DNA from: Acidobacteriota bacterium | Lineage (GTDB): Bacteria; Acidobacteriota; Terriglobia; Terriglobales; Acidobacteriaceae | DNA: 60,056 nucleotides | Direction of reading: 5' to 3' | Assembly (NCBI GenBank): GCA_013289875.1 | Contig: JABCZC010000029.1 | Coordinates: 1 to 60,056, forward strand | The notes under the pieces: generated by a model | The model's database searches: none | Told to the model about the DNA's origin: nothing | What the model saw: only the letters and a program-made list of their open reading frames with translations | Shown here: in pieces, positions 36,723-45,764 of the stretch | Layout of the letters: each line of letters starts with the position of its first letter | Numbering within the stretch: position 1 is the first letter of the stretch | Made by a program: the position numbers and the translations under genes

Positions 36723-37535
36723 ATGTTGGCAAGGGAAACATTCCAGCTCGAACGTGAACCGTTCGGCGCACCGATGGCGGGTTCGCTGTTTCTGCATGTA
36801 TTCGTAATCGCGACGGTTGCATTTGCTGCATATCTCGCCGGCCACCTTCATGGGGCAATGTGGGGCAACGACAAAGCTCCGGGGGCAATCCAGGCGACGA
36901 TTGTGAGCTCAGCGCCAACGATTCCATTGCCGCAGGAGACGCCACCCACTCCGAATGTGTTGGCCACCGAGCAGCCTTCGCCTGCTCCCGCACCACCGCA
37001 ACCCAAGGCCGTGCCGGTGCCCCCACCTGACGCGATTCCCATTCCTGTGAAACAGCCTCCGAAGGACAAAAAGGTTCCAGACAAGAAGCAGGAGCAGCCG
37101 TCACCCAAACACGCGCAGCCGCAGCCATTACAGAATCGAGCGCATTACGGCGAAGCTCCAGCGACACAGATTCCGCATTCGCTGGCAGGCAACCCCGGCC
37201 AGAACAATCCCGTCAACGTTAATGGAGGAGATTTCGGGTCGAGGTTTCCATATTACGTTTCCATCATTACAAACAAGGTGAGCCAGGCCTGGTATAGACA
37301 GGAGATCGATCCGCGAACTCCATATGGACGAGAAGCAAAAGTGATTTTCGTCATCGCCCGCGACGGCACAGTCAGCAATATCCGCTTGTCTCAATCGAGT
37401 GGCTCGCCAACGCTTGACACCTCCGCTGTCCGCGCCGTACAGCGTGTAGAAACCTTTGGACCATTGCCACCGGGTTACTCCGGATCGAATGTGTCCGTAG
37501 AGTACACTTTTACCAACGATCAGCCGTCGCGATGA
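36723..37535 (+). CDS. TonB-like energy transducer in the TolA position
   Basis: A 270-residue periplasm-spanning protein in the place where tolA sits in proteobacteria. One helix (about 20-42), then a proline-rich linker (about 60-130: many PPxP, PKxP and KK stretches) and a C-terminal TonB fold (about 170-270: PYYVSIITNKVSQAWY, VIFVIARDGTVSNIRLSQSSG, VRAVQRVETFGPLPPGYSG). Contacts Pal or TolB in the outer membrane by analogy with TolA/TonB. There is no polyalanine helix of the proteobacterial TolA domain II. Confidence 0.85.
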   Translation: MLARETFQLEREPFGAPMAGSLFLHVFVIATVAFAAYLAGHLHGAMWGNDKAPGAIQATIVSSAPTIPLPQETPPTPNVLATEQPSPAPAPPQPKAVPVPPPDAIPIPVKQPPKDKKVPDKKQEQPSPKHAQPQPLQNRAHYGEAPATQIPHSLAGNPGQNNPVNVNGGDFGSRFPYYVSIITNKVSQAWYRQEIDPRTPYGREAKVIFVIARDGTVSNIRLSQSSGSPTLDTSAVRAVQRVETFGPLPPGYSGSNVSVEYTFTNDQPSR

Positions 37536-37610
37536 GAGAATTTGTTGATCTCAAATCAGTTCAGTTTTCGTCCCCGTTTTTCGTCAGGGACAACAGGCAA
37601 GAGCAGAGGC

Positions 37611-38972
37611 ATGATGAACGGTAAGCACCTGAAGCTGTCCGCTTTCCTTAAAATTTCCATCGGAATATGCGTATTTATCCTGCTTTTTTCTTCGGCGCTC
37701 CATGCACAGGATTGGGTTAAAACCGGCACGAACCTGGGTGTGCAAAGGATTCGTCTTGCGGCGGCCAATTTCAAAGCCGGATCGAGCGATTCTCTAACCA
37801 CACCGCTCAAGACCGTCTTCGATGCAACCCTCTACAACGACCTGAAGAATGCGGGCGTCTTCGATATGGTTTCGAAGAGTATGGCGCCCCCGCAGGCTCC
37901 GGGAGGACCGCAGGAAATCAATCTTTCGGCGTGGGCCGCGGCTCCGTCGAGCGCGGAGATGGTGGCCTTTGGATCGCTTTCAGTGGCCGATGGTCGTGTC
38001 TCTGTGCAGGGCTTCCTATTCGATACGAAAAACACGCAGACTCCCCAGATTCTGGGTAAGCAGTATGCCGACGTGGCATCAGAGGAAAACGCGCGCCGGA
38101 TCGCACACCATTTCGCAGACGAAATCATCCTGCGTCTTGGCGGAGGTATTAACGGAATTTGCGAGACCAAGATTTACTTCGTCTCGAATCGCACCGGCAA
38201 CAAGGAAATCTGGGCGATGGACTACGACGGAGCGGGACAGCACGCGCTTACGCATCTGGGTTCGATCTCCATATCCCCCCGTGTCTCGCCCGACAACTCG
38301 CGCGTCGCTTTCTCATCGCTGGGCAAGGATGGCTGGTCGATCCGAATGTATTCTCTGGAGCTGGGGCGGCTGGTCAGCTTCACATCGCCGGGAGGAACGA
38401 CGATTTCGCCGGCCTGGTCCAGCGATGGCAGCAAAGTCGCGTTTTCTTCGAGCCAAACTGGGGACAACGAGATCTACACCACCGACGCCAGCGGAGGCGG
38501 GCTGCACCGCGTGACGGCGTTTCGCGGACCGGATGTGGCGCCGGTATGGAATCCGAAGTCGAATGCGCAGATTGCCTGGGTGAGCGGACGGTCGGGCCTT
38601 CCGCAGATTTACATCATGGACTCGGATGGCGCGAACGTGCAGCGCATGACCGATGGCGGCTATGCAACGTCGCCGTCATGGTCTCCGAACGGGCAATTTC
38701 TGGCCTTCGCGTGGGATCGCAAGTATGGCCCGGGCGCGCCTGGCGGTCAGGATATCTACATCATGGACATCGCGAGCAAACGCTGGATACAACTGACACA
38801 CGAGGCCGGCGCGAACGATTTTCCCTCATGGTCGCCTGATGGCAGGCACATCGTCTTCCAGCGCGCGCAGGATGGCCGGACAGAAATCTGGTCGATGCTG
38901 GCTGACGGCACTGAGCAGCAACAACTCACGCATGACGGATGGAACGCCATGCCTAATTGGAGCTGGAAATAA
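37611..38972 (+). CDS. tolB: TolB periplasmic beta-propeller
   Basis: About 453 residues from the ATG at 37611. A signal peptide (ISIGICVFILLFSSALHA, cut before QDW), an N-terminal domain with helical and strand segments, then WD40-like PD40 repeats: FVSNRTGNKEIWAMDYDG, SPDNSRVAFSSLGKDG, AWSSDGSKVAFSSSQTGD and WSPDGRHIVFQRAQDG. Binds Pal and TolA in the Tol-Pal system. ATG 37611/37614 is preferred because AGAGG precedes; a longer frame starts at 37542. The Tol genes are in canonical order. Confidence 0.92.
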   Translation: MMNGKHLKLSAFLKISIGICVFILLFSSALHAQDWVKTGTNLGVQRIRLAAANFKAGSSDSLTTPLKTVFDATLYNDLKNAGVFDMVSKSMAPPQAPGGPQEINLSAWAAAPSSAEMVAFGSLSVADGRVSVQGFLFDTKNTQTPQILGKQYADVASEENARRIAHHFADEIILRLGGGINGICETKIYFVSNRTGNKEIWAMDYDGAGQHALTHLGSISISPRVSPDNSRVAFSSLGKDGWSIRMYSLELGRLVSFTSPGGTTISPAWSSDGSKVAFSSSQTGDNEIYTTDASGGGLHRVTAFRGPDVAPVWNPKSNAQIAWVSGRSGLPQIYIMDSDGANVQRMTDGGYATSPSWSPNGQFLAFAWDRKYGPGAPGGQDIYIMDIASKRWIQLTHEAGANDFPSWSPDGRHIVFQRAQDGRTEIWSMLADGTEQQQLTHDGWNAMPNWSWK

Positions 38973-39078
38973 AGGTTTACGATGGACGGGAGGCGGAAAT
39001 TATTCTCTTGCCCGGCTTTGGTGGACGTCGCAAATGGCCCGCGAGCGGCCAAAAAACAGAACTCCCAAGGAGGAGACC

Positions 39079-39837
39079 GTGCAAATCGTTTCTCGTGGAT
39101 TTTTGCATCGCAATTCGCTGACTCTCGCAGCCGGTATGGCAGCCCTCTTGGTTGTCGCCGGGTGCAGCAAGAAGGCCGCCCCGCCTCCACCCCCGCCGCC
39201 GCTCACCAATAACGGACCAGCGCCGACGGCAACCATCACGGCAACGCCTGGCGTTATCAATGCGGGCGGGAGCGTGATCCTCTCCTGGCGCACCACGGAT
39301 GCGAGTGATGTTTCCATCGACGGAATGGGCGCGGTGCCGACTGCGGGTACGAAAACGGTCCAGCCGACTGAATCAACCAATTACCACCTCGTTGCCAAAG
39401 GCGCCGGCGGATCAACGGATGCAACGGCGCGGGTGACGGTCAACGCAGGGGCGGCACCGACGAGCAACCTGTCGGAATCGGATGTCAGCGATTCCGCATT
39501 CCATCAGAATGTGAAGGACATTTTCTTCGACTACGACAGCTACGATGTCCGCGCGGACGCGCAGTCGACGATTTCTTCAGACGCGAATTATCTGAATCAG
39601 CATCCGACGCTGAAAGTTGTCATCGGCGGTTATTGCGACGAGCGCGGTTCGACGGAATACAACCTGGCGCTCGGCGAAAACCGCGCCAATGCAGCCAAAC
39701 AAGGGTTAGTCACTGCGGGAGTGAGCCCCGATCGTCTGCGCACGGTCAGCTACGGCAAGGAGAAGCAGTTCTGCACCGAACACGACGAGAGTTGCTGGCA
39801 GCTGAACCGGCGCGCGCAGTTCTCGATCGACAAGTAA
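39079..39837 (+). CDS. pal: peptidoglycan-associated lipoprotein Pal with Ig-like insert
   Basis: A 252-residue outer-membrane lipoprotein. GTG 39079 follows AAGGAGG (39068-39074) by four bases. Lipobox ALLVVAGC with Cys29. A proline run (APPPPPPPL) is followed by an immunoglobulin-like beta domain (about 50-115), not usual in Pal, then the OmpA-like peptidoglycan-binding domain (about 140-250) with FDYDSYDVR, GYCDERGSTEYN and RAQFS. It anchors the outer membrane to the wall and binds TolB. An open frame extends upstream but lacks a signal peptide. Confidence 0.9.
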   Translation: MQIVSRGFLHRNSLTLAAGMAALLVVAGCSKKAAPPPPPPPLTNNGPAPTATITATPGVINAGGSVILSWRTTDASDVSIDGMGAVPTAGTKTVQPTESTNYHLVAKGAGGSTDATARVTVNAGAAPTSNLSESDVSDSAFHQNVKDIFFDYDSYDVRADAQSTISSDANYLNQHPTLKVVIGGYCDERGSTEYNLALGENRANAAKQGLVTAGVSPDRLRTVSYGKEKQFCTEHDESCWQLNRRAQFSIDK

Positions 39838-39943
39838 ACTGACGTTGGGCGGTGCGGTGCTCGTCGCAGTAAAGCGGGCCGCGCCGCCCTTTTCCCTGAA
39901 CCGAACCGGAGCGCCGGCCAGGCGCTTCATAGAGACTGAAATT

Positions 39944-40834
39944 ATGCGGAAGAACCTGATCCCTGTTTCGGCTGCCGTTGTCCTGCTGCTCGTCGCTTCC
40001 GCACGGCCGGCCCACGCCGTTTCGAAAGAGATGATCCAGCTGCAGACCCAAGTCCAACAGCTCCAGGACATGCTGCAGCACCTGCAGCAGTCGAACGATG
40101 AGCGCATGGGCGTGCTGCAACACCTGGTCGAGCAGACCGCCGACAACGTGAACCGCATGTCCCAGACTGTAAATTCACTCCAGCAGCAACTCCAGACGCA
40201 GAACGAATCGGGCGGCAAGATCGACCAGGTAGCGGGCCAGGTTCAGGGCGTCCACGACTCGGTCGATGAATTGAAGTCGCGCATTGCGAAGATGGACAAG
40301 GAGCTGCAGGACATCCAGTCGCAGTTGCAGAACGTGAACACACAGCCCGCCGCCTCACAAGCTGCCGCAGCTCCTCCGGGCCAGCAGCCGGCTCCGCAGG
40401 CTCCCGCGCAACCCCAGGCGCCACCTGTCGATCAGATCTACCAGAGCGGCCTGCGAGACTACACGAGCGCCCGGTATGACGTGGCCGTCGGCGAGTTCAG
40501 CGATGTGGTGAAGTATTATCCGCAAGACGATCTGGCTGGGAACGCGCAGTTCTATCTGGGCGAAATTGCTTACCGGAAGGGAGACTATCCGACGGCCATC
40601 AAGTACTACGACGCGGTGCTGGAGCAGTTCCCGGGAAGCCCCAAAGCACCGGCCGCGCAGTTGCGCAAGGGCCAGGCTGAACTTGATTCGAATCAACGCG
40701 AGGCCGGCATCCGCGATCTGCGAAATCTGATCCAGCGTTATCCGGATACGCCCGAGGCAACGCAGGGTCGCAGTAAACTAAACGGCATGGGCGTGCGCAT
40801 CACCGCCGCAAAGCCATCGGCTTACAAAGAATAA
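39944..40834 (+). CDS. cpoB: tol-pal accessory protein CpoB/YbgF
   Basis: A 296-residue periplasmic protein ending the Tol-Pal operon. Signal peptide (RKNLIPVSAAVVLLLVASARPAHA), then a long N-terminal coiled coil (about 25-130, for example IQLQTQVQQLQDMLQHLQQ), a Gln/Pro/Ala linker, and TPR repeats (about 165-290: YQSGLRDYTSARYDVAVGEF, QFYLGEIAYRKGDYPTAIKY). CpoB/YbgF links the Tol machine to cell-wall synthesis. The start at 39944 opens the signal peptide. Confidence 0.88.
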   Translation: MRKNLIPVSAAVVLLLVASARPAHAVSKEMIQLQTQVQQLQDMLQHLQQSNDERMGVLQHLVEQTADNVNRMSQTVNSLQQQLQTQNESGGKIDQVAGQVQGVHDSVDELKSRIAKMDKELQDIQSQLQNVNTQPAASQAAAAPPGQQPAPQAPAQPQAPPVDQIYQSGLRDYTSARYDVAVGEFSDVVKYYPQDDLAGNAQFYLGEIAYRKGDYPTAIKYYDAVLEQFPGSPKAPAAQLRKGQAELDSNQREAGIRDLRNLIQRYPDTPEATQGRSKLNGMGVRITAAKPSAYKE

Positions 40835-40925
40835 GCGCAGTCGAGCGCGGGTCAGGCCAATCGACAGGCAGTACAACAGCACGCCACTTCATCCATCCAG
40901 GAACACAGACACCAGGGGCACAAAC

Positions 40926-41138
40926 ATGACAACCAAACTTGCCGCACATCCCGATGGCGACGCCCTCAAAGGCGCTGTGGAGAGCCAATCCCCTAACGAC
41001 ATGCCCGAGAGCACCAATCAGCACAGCAACCTTGCCGATCAGCTTCCGCATCGCAACACGGGTGAGTGGCTGGACGGCGCCGACTCGGACTTCCCCGAAC
41101 CCGGCTCCAATCCCGAGCACAGCGGCCAGCGCAGGTAG
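40926..41138 (+). CDS. small acidic hypothetical protein
   Basis: A 70-residue acidic protein without cysteines, signal peptide or membrane segment. It begins 91 bases after cpoB with CAGGGG 8 bases before the ATG. The C-terminus (TGEWLDGADSDFPEPGSNPE, then HSGQRR) has a repeating acidic-proline pattern that reads like a short acidobacterial conserved tail. Likely intrinsically disordered. I recognise no domain. A short inverted palindrome CCCATGGG follows after the stop. Confidence 0.55.
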   Translation: MTTKLAAHPDGDALKGAVESQSPNDMPESTNQHSNLADQLPHRNTGEWLDGADSDFPEPGSNPEHSGQRR

Positions 41139-41182
41139 TGCCCATTAAGCCCATGGGGCGTCTGTGTTAGTGTGAGCCTCGG

Positions 41183-41983
41183 ATGAAAAGGAAATCTTCC
41201 CGGAACAGGCATCTGGCGGCATTGTTTCTCGCAATGTCGATGCCGTTTTGTTCTGCCGTACCGGGACAAGAACCACCCATTGGAGAGACGCAAACAACAG
41301 CCGCCTCCACGACGGAGAAGGGGCTGGCCGCACTCAAGGCAAATCAGCCACAACAAGCGCTCGACCTTTTTGAACAAGTGTTGCAGACGAACCCAAATGA
41401 CGCGGCGGCCAACCTGCTCGCGGCGACTGCGGCTGTGAGTTTGTACAAAGGCGATCTGGCGGTGAAATATGCCGAGAAAGCGCGAGAGATCGATCCAAAT
41501 AATTGGAAGGTACATACTACGCTCGTCGCCGCTTATGCCGCCGCAGGCAAGAAGGAACAGCGAGACCAGGAGCGGGTGACTCTGCGCAAGCTGCACGGCG
41601 ATCCAAACGCCCCGGACGCGATGCAGACCAAAGGCTTTCTGCTGGAGATGTTTCCGGTGAAGCAGTACCGGATTGAGGCGATCGAGTACTTTCAACCGGT
41701 GGAAAAATTTCACATCTACTACCGCTTCCTGATCCGCAACGCGGAGGGCAAGCGCGTGTGGCAGATTGACGTCGAGAGCAACGATTTCGATGAGACCTCG
41801 TGGGCCAAAGCGCATCCCGACGAGGCGGCTGCAGGAAAGCGGCAGTTCCAGCTGGTTGGCGAAGATCGCGATCTGCATATGGACTATCGCATGTTCTCCG
41901 GCACAGCCGACTACGATACGATCCGCGCGCAGGTGCTGGACTTGATTCAAGCGCAGACGGCTCCATTTCCCGGCGAAAAATAG
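41183..41983 (+). CDS. secreted tetratricopeptide-repeat protein
   Basis: A 266-residue protein with a signal sequence (RHLAALFLAMSMPFCSAVPG) and TPR helices (GLAALKANQPQQALDLFEQV, AAVSLYKGDLAVKYAEKARE, WKVHTTLVAAYAAAGKKEQR) over about residues 45-150. The C-terminal half is a soluble domain with FHIYYRFLIRNAEGKRVWQI and is not recognised. Probably periplasmic scaffold; partner unknown. It is followed by a DapA-like gene 42 bases later, with its own promoter-like box. Confidence 0.7.
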   Translation: MKRKSSRNRHLAALFLAMSMPFCSAVPGQEPPIGETQTTAASTTEKGLAALKANQPQQALDLFEQVLQTNPNDAAANLLAATAAVSLYKGDLAVKYAEKAREIDPNNWKVHTTLVAAYAAAGKKEQRDQERVTLRKLHGDPNAPDAMQTKGFLLEMFPVKQYRIEAIEYFQPVEKFHIYYRFLIRNAEGKRVWQIDVESNDFDETSWAKAHPDEAAAGKRQFQLVGEDRDLHMDYRMFSGTADYDTIRAQVLDLIQAQTAPFPGEK

Positions 41984-42012
41984 TGGTTTTGGGCGTTTGA
42001 GCGTAGCCAACT

Positions 42013-42018
42013 TACAAT
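42013..42018 (+). promoter_or_regulatory. candidate -10 box before dapA-like gene
   Basis: TACAAT, 7 bases before the ATG at 42026, with no Shine-Dalgarno between. A weak -35, TTGGGC (41989-41994), is 18 bases upstream. The pattern would give a leaderless mRNA. Confidence 0.3.
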
Positions 42019-42025
42019 CATCTTT

Positions 42026-43081
42026 ATGTTGCTCGAAGGAATCTTTCCGGCCGTCACGACTCCGTTCTATCCCGATGGACGACTTTACCTTAAGAAACTG
42101 GAACACAACATCGAGCGCTACTCCCGCGCGCCGGTGGCAGGGCTGGCACTTTTGGGTTCGACAGGCGAGGCGGTAATGCTCAGCGATGAAGAATCGCGCA
42201 CGGTGCTACGGGTGGCGCGCGAAACATCCGCCCCTGAGAAGGTGCTTTTGGCAGGTGTGGCGCGAGAAAGTCTCGTAGAGACGTTGCGGCTGGCCGAAAC
42301 TGCCGCCGATCAGCAATACGATGCTGTGCTAGTGCGCACGCCGCACTACTACGGTCCGCAGATGGGACGCATGGAGATGCTCACGTACTATCGTGCACTC
42401 GCGGACCGCTCACCGCTGCCGGTCGTGCTTTACAGCATCCCCAAGTTCACGCACTATGAGCTTCCTATCGAGGTGATTACGGAACTGGCGCAACACCCTA
42501 ACATCATTGGATTGAAGGACTCTAGCGGCAACATCGAGCGCATTGCCGAGATTGTCGCGGCAACGCGCAATGCCGCCCGGCGGGAACTTCTCGTGACGAT
42601 GACTTTCGCCGCATTCACGGGCCGGATGCTGGCAAATATGGCGCTGCCGGAGGGCAATTTCGTTTCCGCGGAAACGCTGGGTGGACAGGCAGCACTTGCA
42701 GTAGCCCCACCGCTTGCGAGAGTAAAGACGATGCGCAAGAAAGAAGTGGGATTTCAGGTGCTGAGCGGCTCGGCCCACAACCTGCTGGCTTCCCTGGAAG
42801 CGGGAGCAACCGGCGGCGTTCTGGCGCTGGCGACGTGCGCTCCACAGGCCTGCCAGGAAATCTACACGGCCTGGAAGGATAACGATCCGAAGCTGGCGAA
42901 GGAGAAGCAGCAGCGCGTCGTCGAAGCTTCTGCACTGATGGGCAAGCTAGGAATTCCGGCGATTAAGCATGCGTGCGATCTGAACGGATATTACGGTGGA
43001 CGCCCGCGGATTCCGATGCTCCCGCTCGACGCGGAGCATCAGGCTGAGGTCGCGCGAGCGATGAGCGATTTGCGAAACTGA
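42026..43081 (+). CDS. dihydrodipicolinate synthase family protein (DapA-like)
   Basis: A 351-residue class I (Schiff-base) aldolase of the DapA/NanA family. Catalytic Y136 (VVLYSIP) and K164 (GLKDSSGN) and the substrate loop GSTGE (44-48) are present. About 55 residues are inserted after residue 185, before FQVLSGS, making the protein longer than the ~290 typical of DapA. True substrate is not clear: it could make dihydrodipicolinate for lysine, or split another 2-keto acid. It follows the TPR gene and is 7 bases before the next gene. Confidence 0.8.
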   Translation: MLLEGIFPAVTTPFYPDGRLYLKKLEHNIERYSRAPVAGLALLGSTGEAVMLSDEESRTVLRVARETSAPEKVLLAGVARESLVETLRLAETAADQQYDAVLVRTPHYYGPQMGRMEMLTYYRALADRSPLPVVLYSIPKFTHYELPIEVITELAQHPNIIGLKDSSGNIERIAEIVAATRNAARRELLVTMTFAAFTGRMLANMALPEGNFVSAETLGGQAALAVAPPLARVKTMRKKEVGFQVLSGSAHNLLASLEAGATGGVLALATCAPQACQEIYTAWKDNDPKLAKEKQQRVVEASALMGKLGIPAIKHACDLNGYYGGRPRIPMLPLDAEHQAEVARAMSDLRN

Positions 43082-43088
43082 GACTCGT

Positions 43089-43883
43089 ATGCGAGACGCG
43101 GACTCCATGAAGGACGACATCCCCACTATCTGTGCCATCAGTGTCGTCGCGTTGATAATCGCGACGATGCTGCATGAAGGATTGGGCCACGGCGCGCTGG
43201 CGCTGCTTACGGGAGCTACGTCGGGCACGCTCTCCACTGAGGCATGGTCGAGCGTCTACGATTCGCGCCTGGTCGCTGCCGGAGGCACGCTCGTCAATCT
43301 CGCCTCGGGACTCTTCTTCTGGATCGCACTTCGGGCTGCGCGCAATGTCTCCGCAACAATGCGCTTTTTTCTGCTGATCGCCTGCGCCTTCAATCTGTTC
43401 ACCGGCACGGGATACTTCTTCTTCTCCGGCGTCACCAACTTCGGCGACTGGGCCCAGGTTATCGCCGGCATGCACCCTTATTGGCTGTGGCGTATGCTCC
43501 TCATCGTTGGAGGTATGGCGGCCTACTACGAAGCGATGAGGATGATAGCGATCGGCCTGGTGCGATATCTGGGCGTCTCTCAGAGCGACCATGCACGCAT
43601 TCGCAGGCTGATGTGGGTGCCGTATTTCACCGCCATCATCATCGAAGTCGTCGCCGGACTGCGCAATCCGCTCGGCATAGCACTGGTCTTCGAGTCTGCT
43701 CTTCCTGCGACCGCCGGAGCAAACTGCGCGCTGCTTTTCCTTATCTACTACGCCCCGAAATCAACCGTCCCCGGTCCTGACCATCAACCCGTTCAGCGAA
43801 GCTATGCCTGGATCGCAATCGCGACTGTGCTTGCGATGTTCTTTATCGTGGTCGTTGGTCCTGGAATCAAGATTCAACGTTAA
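43089..43883 (+). CDS. polytopic membrane protein with HEGLGHG motif
   Basis: A 264-residue protein with about six hydrophobic segments. Residues HEGLGHG in the first helix (MLHEGLGHGALALLTG) resemble the zinc motif of M50-type intramembrane proteases (HExxH) but have one extra residue between E and H, so the protease assignment is doubtful. NLASGLFFWIALR with N and the following helices are typical of uncharacterised M50-like membrane families. It starts 7 bases after the DapA-like stop. No operon partner explains its function. Confidence 0.6.
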   Translation: MRDADSMKDDIPTICAISVVALIIATMLHEGLGHGALALLTGATSGTLSTEAWSSVYDSRLVAAGGTLVNLASGLFFWIALRAARNVSATMRFFLLIACAFNLFTGTGYFFFSGVTNFGDWAQVIAGMHPYWLWRMLLIVGGMAAYYEAMRMIAIGLVRYLGVSQSDHARIRRLMWVPYFTAIIIEVVAGLRNPLGIALVFESALPATAGANCALLFLIYYAPKSTVPGPDHQPVQRSYAWIAIATVLAMFFIVVVGPGIKIQR

Positions 43884-43902
43884 GGGTTACGATGGGAGCA
43901 CC

Positions 43903-44199
43903 ATGCCCGTCGCCTGCATGACCATCGAATTGCGCATCGAGCACGCGCAGTCGCTCAAAGACCGCCGCCAGGTCGTCCGCAGCCTGAAAGAAAAGCTCGG
44001 TCACGGTTTCAATATCTCTGTCGCCGAAATGGACGAGGCCATCACATGGCAATCAGCCACCATCGGCGTCGCAGCGATCTCCGGTTCACGCGACTACCTT
44101 GCCGGACTCATGCGCCAGGTGGAAGACGCCACGAACCGCATCGCTAACGATCTGGGCGCGCAGGCAGTCGATATCTGGTGGGAATTTTTGGACGCATAG
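43903..44199 (+). CDS. DUF503 (YlxP-like) protein
   Basis: A 98-residue cytoplasmic protein of the DUF503/YlxP family, recognised from SLKDRRQVVRSLKEKLGHGFNISVAEMDE. In many bacteria it is encoded with rbfA and nusA/infB, and here it lies 74 bases before rbfA. Biochemical role is unknown; a ribosome or RNA role is guessed from gene neighbourhood. GGGAG precedes ATG 43903; the frame upstream is not part of the family. Confidence 0.85.
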   Translation: MPVACMTIELRIEHAQSLKDRRQVVRSLKEKLGHGFNISVAEMDEAITWQSATIGVAAISGSRDYLAGLMRQVEDATNRIANDLGAQAVDIWWEFLDA

Positions 44200-44273
44200 A
44201 GCTGCCCCTTTTTAGCCATCCTCTCCCCGGTAGCTTTCTGATATTCTCAAACGTTTAACTAAAGGACAAAAAG

Positions 44274-44663
44274 ATGCCGGAGCCAAGGGCACGTCAATAC
44301 CATCGAGACCGGGTTGCCGAAACCCTGCGTGAAGAAATCGGCGCGATGATCGAGGGCGAACTCTCCGATCCACGCATCAGCTTTGCATATGTAACCCAGG
44401 TTGTTCTGAACCCGGGCGGCAAATCGGGGCTCATCTATGTTGCCGTCGATGGCGGCCCGGAGGAAGAGGCGCAGACCATCGAAGGACTCATGGCCGCGCG
44501 CGGGCACATCCGGCACACGCTGCTCGAGCGGCTGGGGACGCGCCGCGTCCCTGATCTCACCTTTCACATCGATCGCTCCGACAAGATGAAGGCGCGCATC
44601 GACGAACTGCTTGGCCGAGAGCGCAATCGGCAGAAGGATGTTCCCAGCAGCCAGGGCCAGTGA
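44274..44663 (+). CDS. rbfA: ribosome-binding factor A
   Basis: Late 30S subunit maturation factor, 129 residues. Conserved stretch RVAETLREEIGAMIEGELSD, RISFAYVTQVVLNPGG (KH-like strand), the helix RGHIRHTLLERLGTRRVPDL and FHIDRSDKMKARIDELL. It overlaps the next gene by 4 bases (GTGA). Order DUF503-rbfA-nrnA is common among Gram-positive and acidobacterial genomes, and truB often follows, though not here. Confidence 0.94.
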   Translation: MPEPRARQYHRDRVAETLREEIGAMIEGELSDPRISFAYVTQVVLNPGGKSGLIYVAVDGGPEEEAQTIEGLMAARGHIRHTLLERLGTRRVPDLTFHIDRSDKMKARIDELLGRERNRQKDVPSSQGQ

Positions 44664-45661
44664 ACAGGCCCGGCAAATCATCTATGCAGCGACGTGACGA
44701 CATCCACGCAGTTCTGCACGCCATCGAAAGTGGCGAGCGCTTTCTGGTTTCCGGGCATGCCCGGCCCGATGGCGACGCGGTGGGGTCGATCCTCGCTTGC
44801 GGCATGATCCTCGAACAGCTCGGCAAGCAGGCCGACATGGTCTCCTGCGACCGCGTTCCGCTCATCTACCAGGGACTTCCCTGCGCCGGTGCCATTCGCA
44901 AGGTCACGCACGTCGAAGGAGGCTATGACGCCGTCATCCTGCTTGAATGCGACAGTATCGAGCGCTCGCGGCTCAAGGGCCTCGAAGGCCGCTCGATCAT
45001 CAACATCGACCACCACACCAGCGGCCGAGCCTTCGGCAGCGTCAATTGGATTGACACCAGCTCCTGCGCCGTCGCCGAGATGGTCTATGACCTGGCCACG
45101 CTGGCAGGTGTGGATATCACATCCGACATGGCCACCTGCCTCTACACTGCCGTGCTCACCGACACCGGTTCCTTCTGCTACGCAGGCACCGATGCCCACA
45201 CCTTTGATCTGGCCGGCGATCTGGTGCGTCATGGCGCCAACCCCACGCTCATCGCTCAGCACACTTATTTCTCCAACCCCACCTCCAAAATGCTCCTGCT
45301 CGGCGCGGCGCTCTCCAATCTGCATCGCGAAGGCCGTCTCGCCTGGATGTGGGTGTCGCATGACGATATGCAGCGTACACGCGCGGCCGAAGAAGACTGC
45401 GAGGGCCTTGTGAACTATGCCATCGGTATCGCTGGCGTCGAGGTCGCCGTATTCCTGCGCGAGCTCCCTGACCACCGTGTCCGGCTCTCCCTGCGCAGCA
45501 AGGGAGAACTCAACGTTGCGCGTATAGCCCAGCGCTTTGGCGGAGGAGGGCATCTTCACGCCAGCGGCTGCACGATAGACGGCCCGCTGCCTGCAGCGGC
45601 GGACCATATCCTCGGCCATCTCCGCGAATGCCTGCAGAGCTCCATGCACGAATTCGCCTGA
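44660..45661 (+). CDS. nrnA: DHH-family nanoRNase / pAp phosphatase
   Basis: A 333-residue DHH/DHHA1 phosphoesterase like NrnA, degrading short oligonucleotides and 3'-phosphoadenosine 5'-phosphate in the cytoplasm. Metal motifs: GHARPDGDAVGS near 30-41, NIDHHTSG (DHH motif) and GGGHLHASGCT (DHHA1). GTG 44660 overlaps the rbfA stop and is preferred; ATG 44684 is another option. Known partners rbfA and truB support the NrnA label. Confidence 0.9.
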   Translation: MNRPGKSSMQRRDDIHAVLHAIESGERFLVSGHARPDGDAVGSILACGMILEQLGKQADMVSCDRVPLIYQGLPCAGAIRKVTHVEGGYDAVILLECDSIERSRLKGLEGRSIINIDHHTSGRAFGSVNWIDTSSCAVAEMVYDLATLAGVDITSDMATCLYTAVLTDTGSFCYAGTDAHTFDLAGDLVRHGANPTLIAQHTYFSNPTSKMLLLGAALSNLHREGRLAWMWVSHDDMQRTRAAEEDCEGLVNYAIGIAGVEVAVFLRELPDHRVRLSLRSKGELNVARIAQRFGGGGHLHASGCTIDGPLPAAADHILGHLRECLQSSMHEFA

Positions 45662-45764
45662 TACTTCTCGCATCCAAAGTCTAGAGCTGAGACAGGACAC
45701 CGAGCCGCTTTACGTTTTTCTCCGCTCGATCTGTTAGCCTTGTCGCGGAACTTCCTGATAAACT

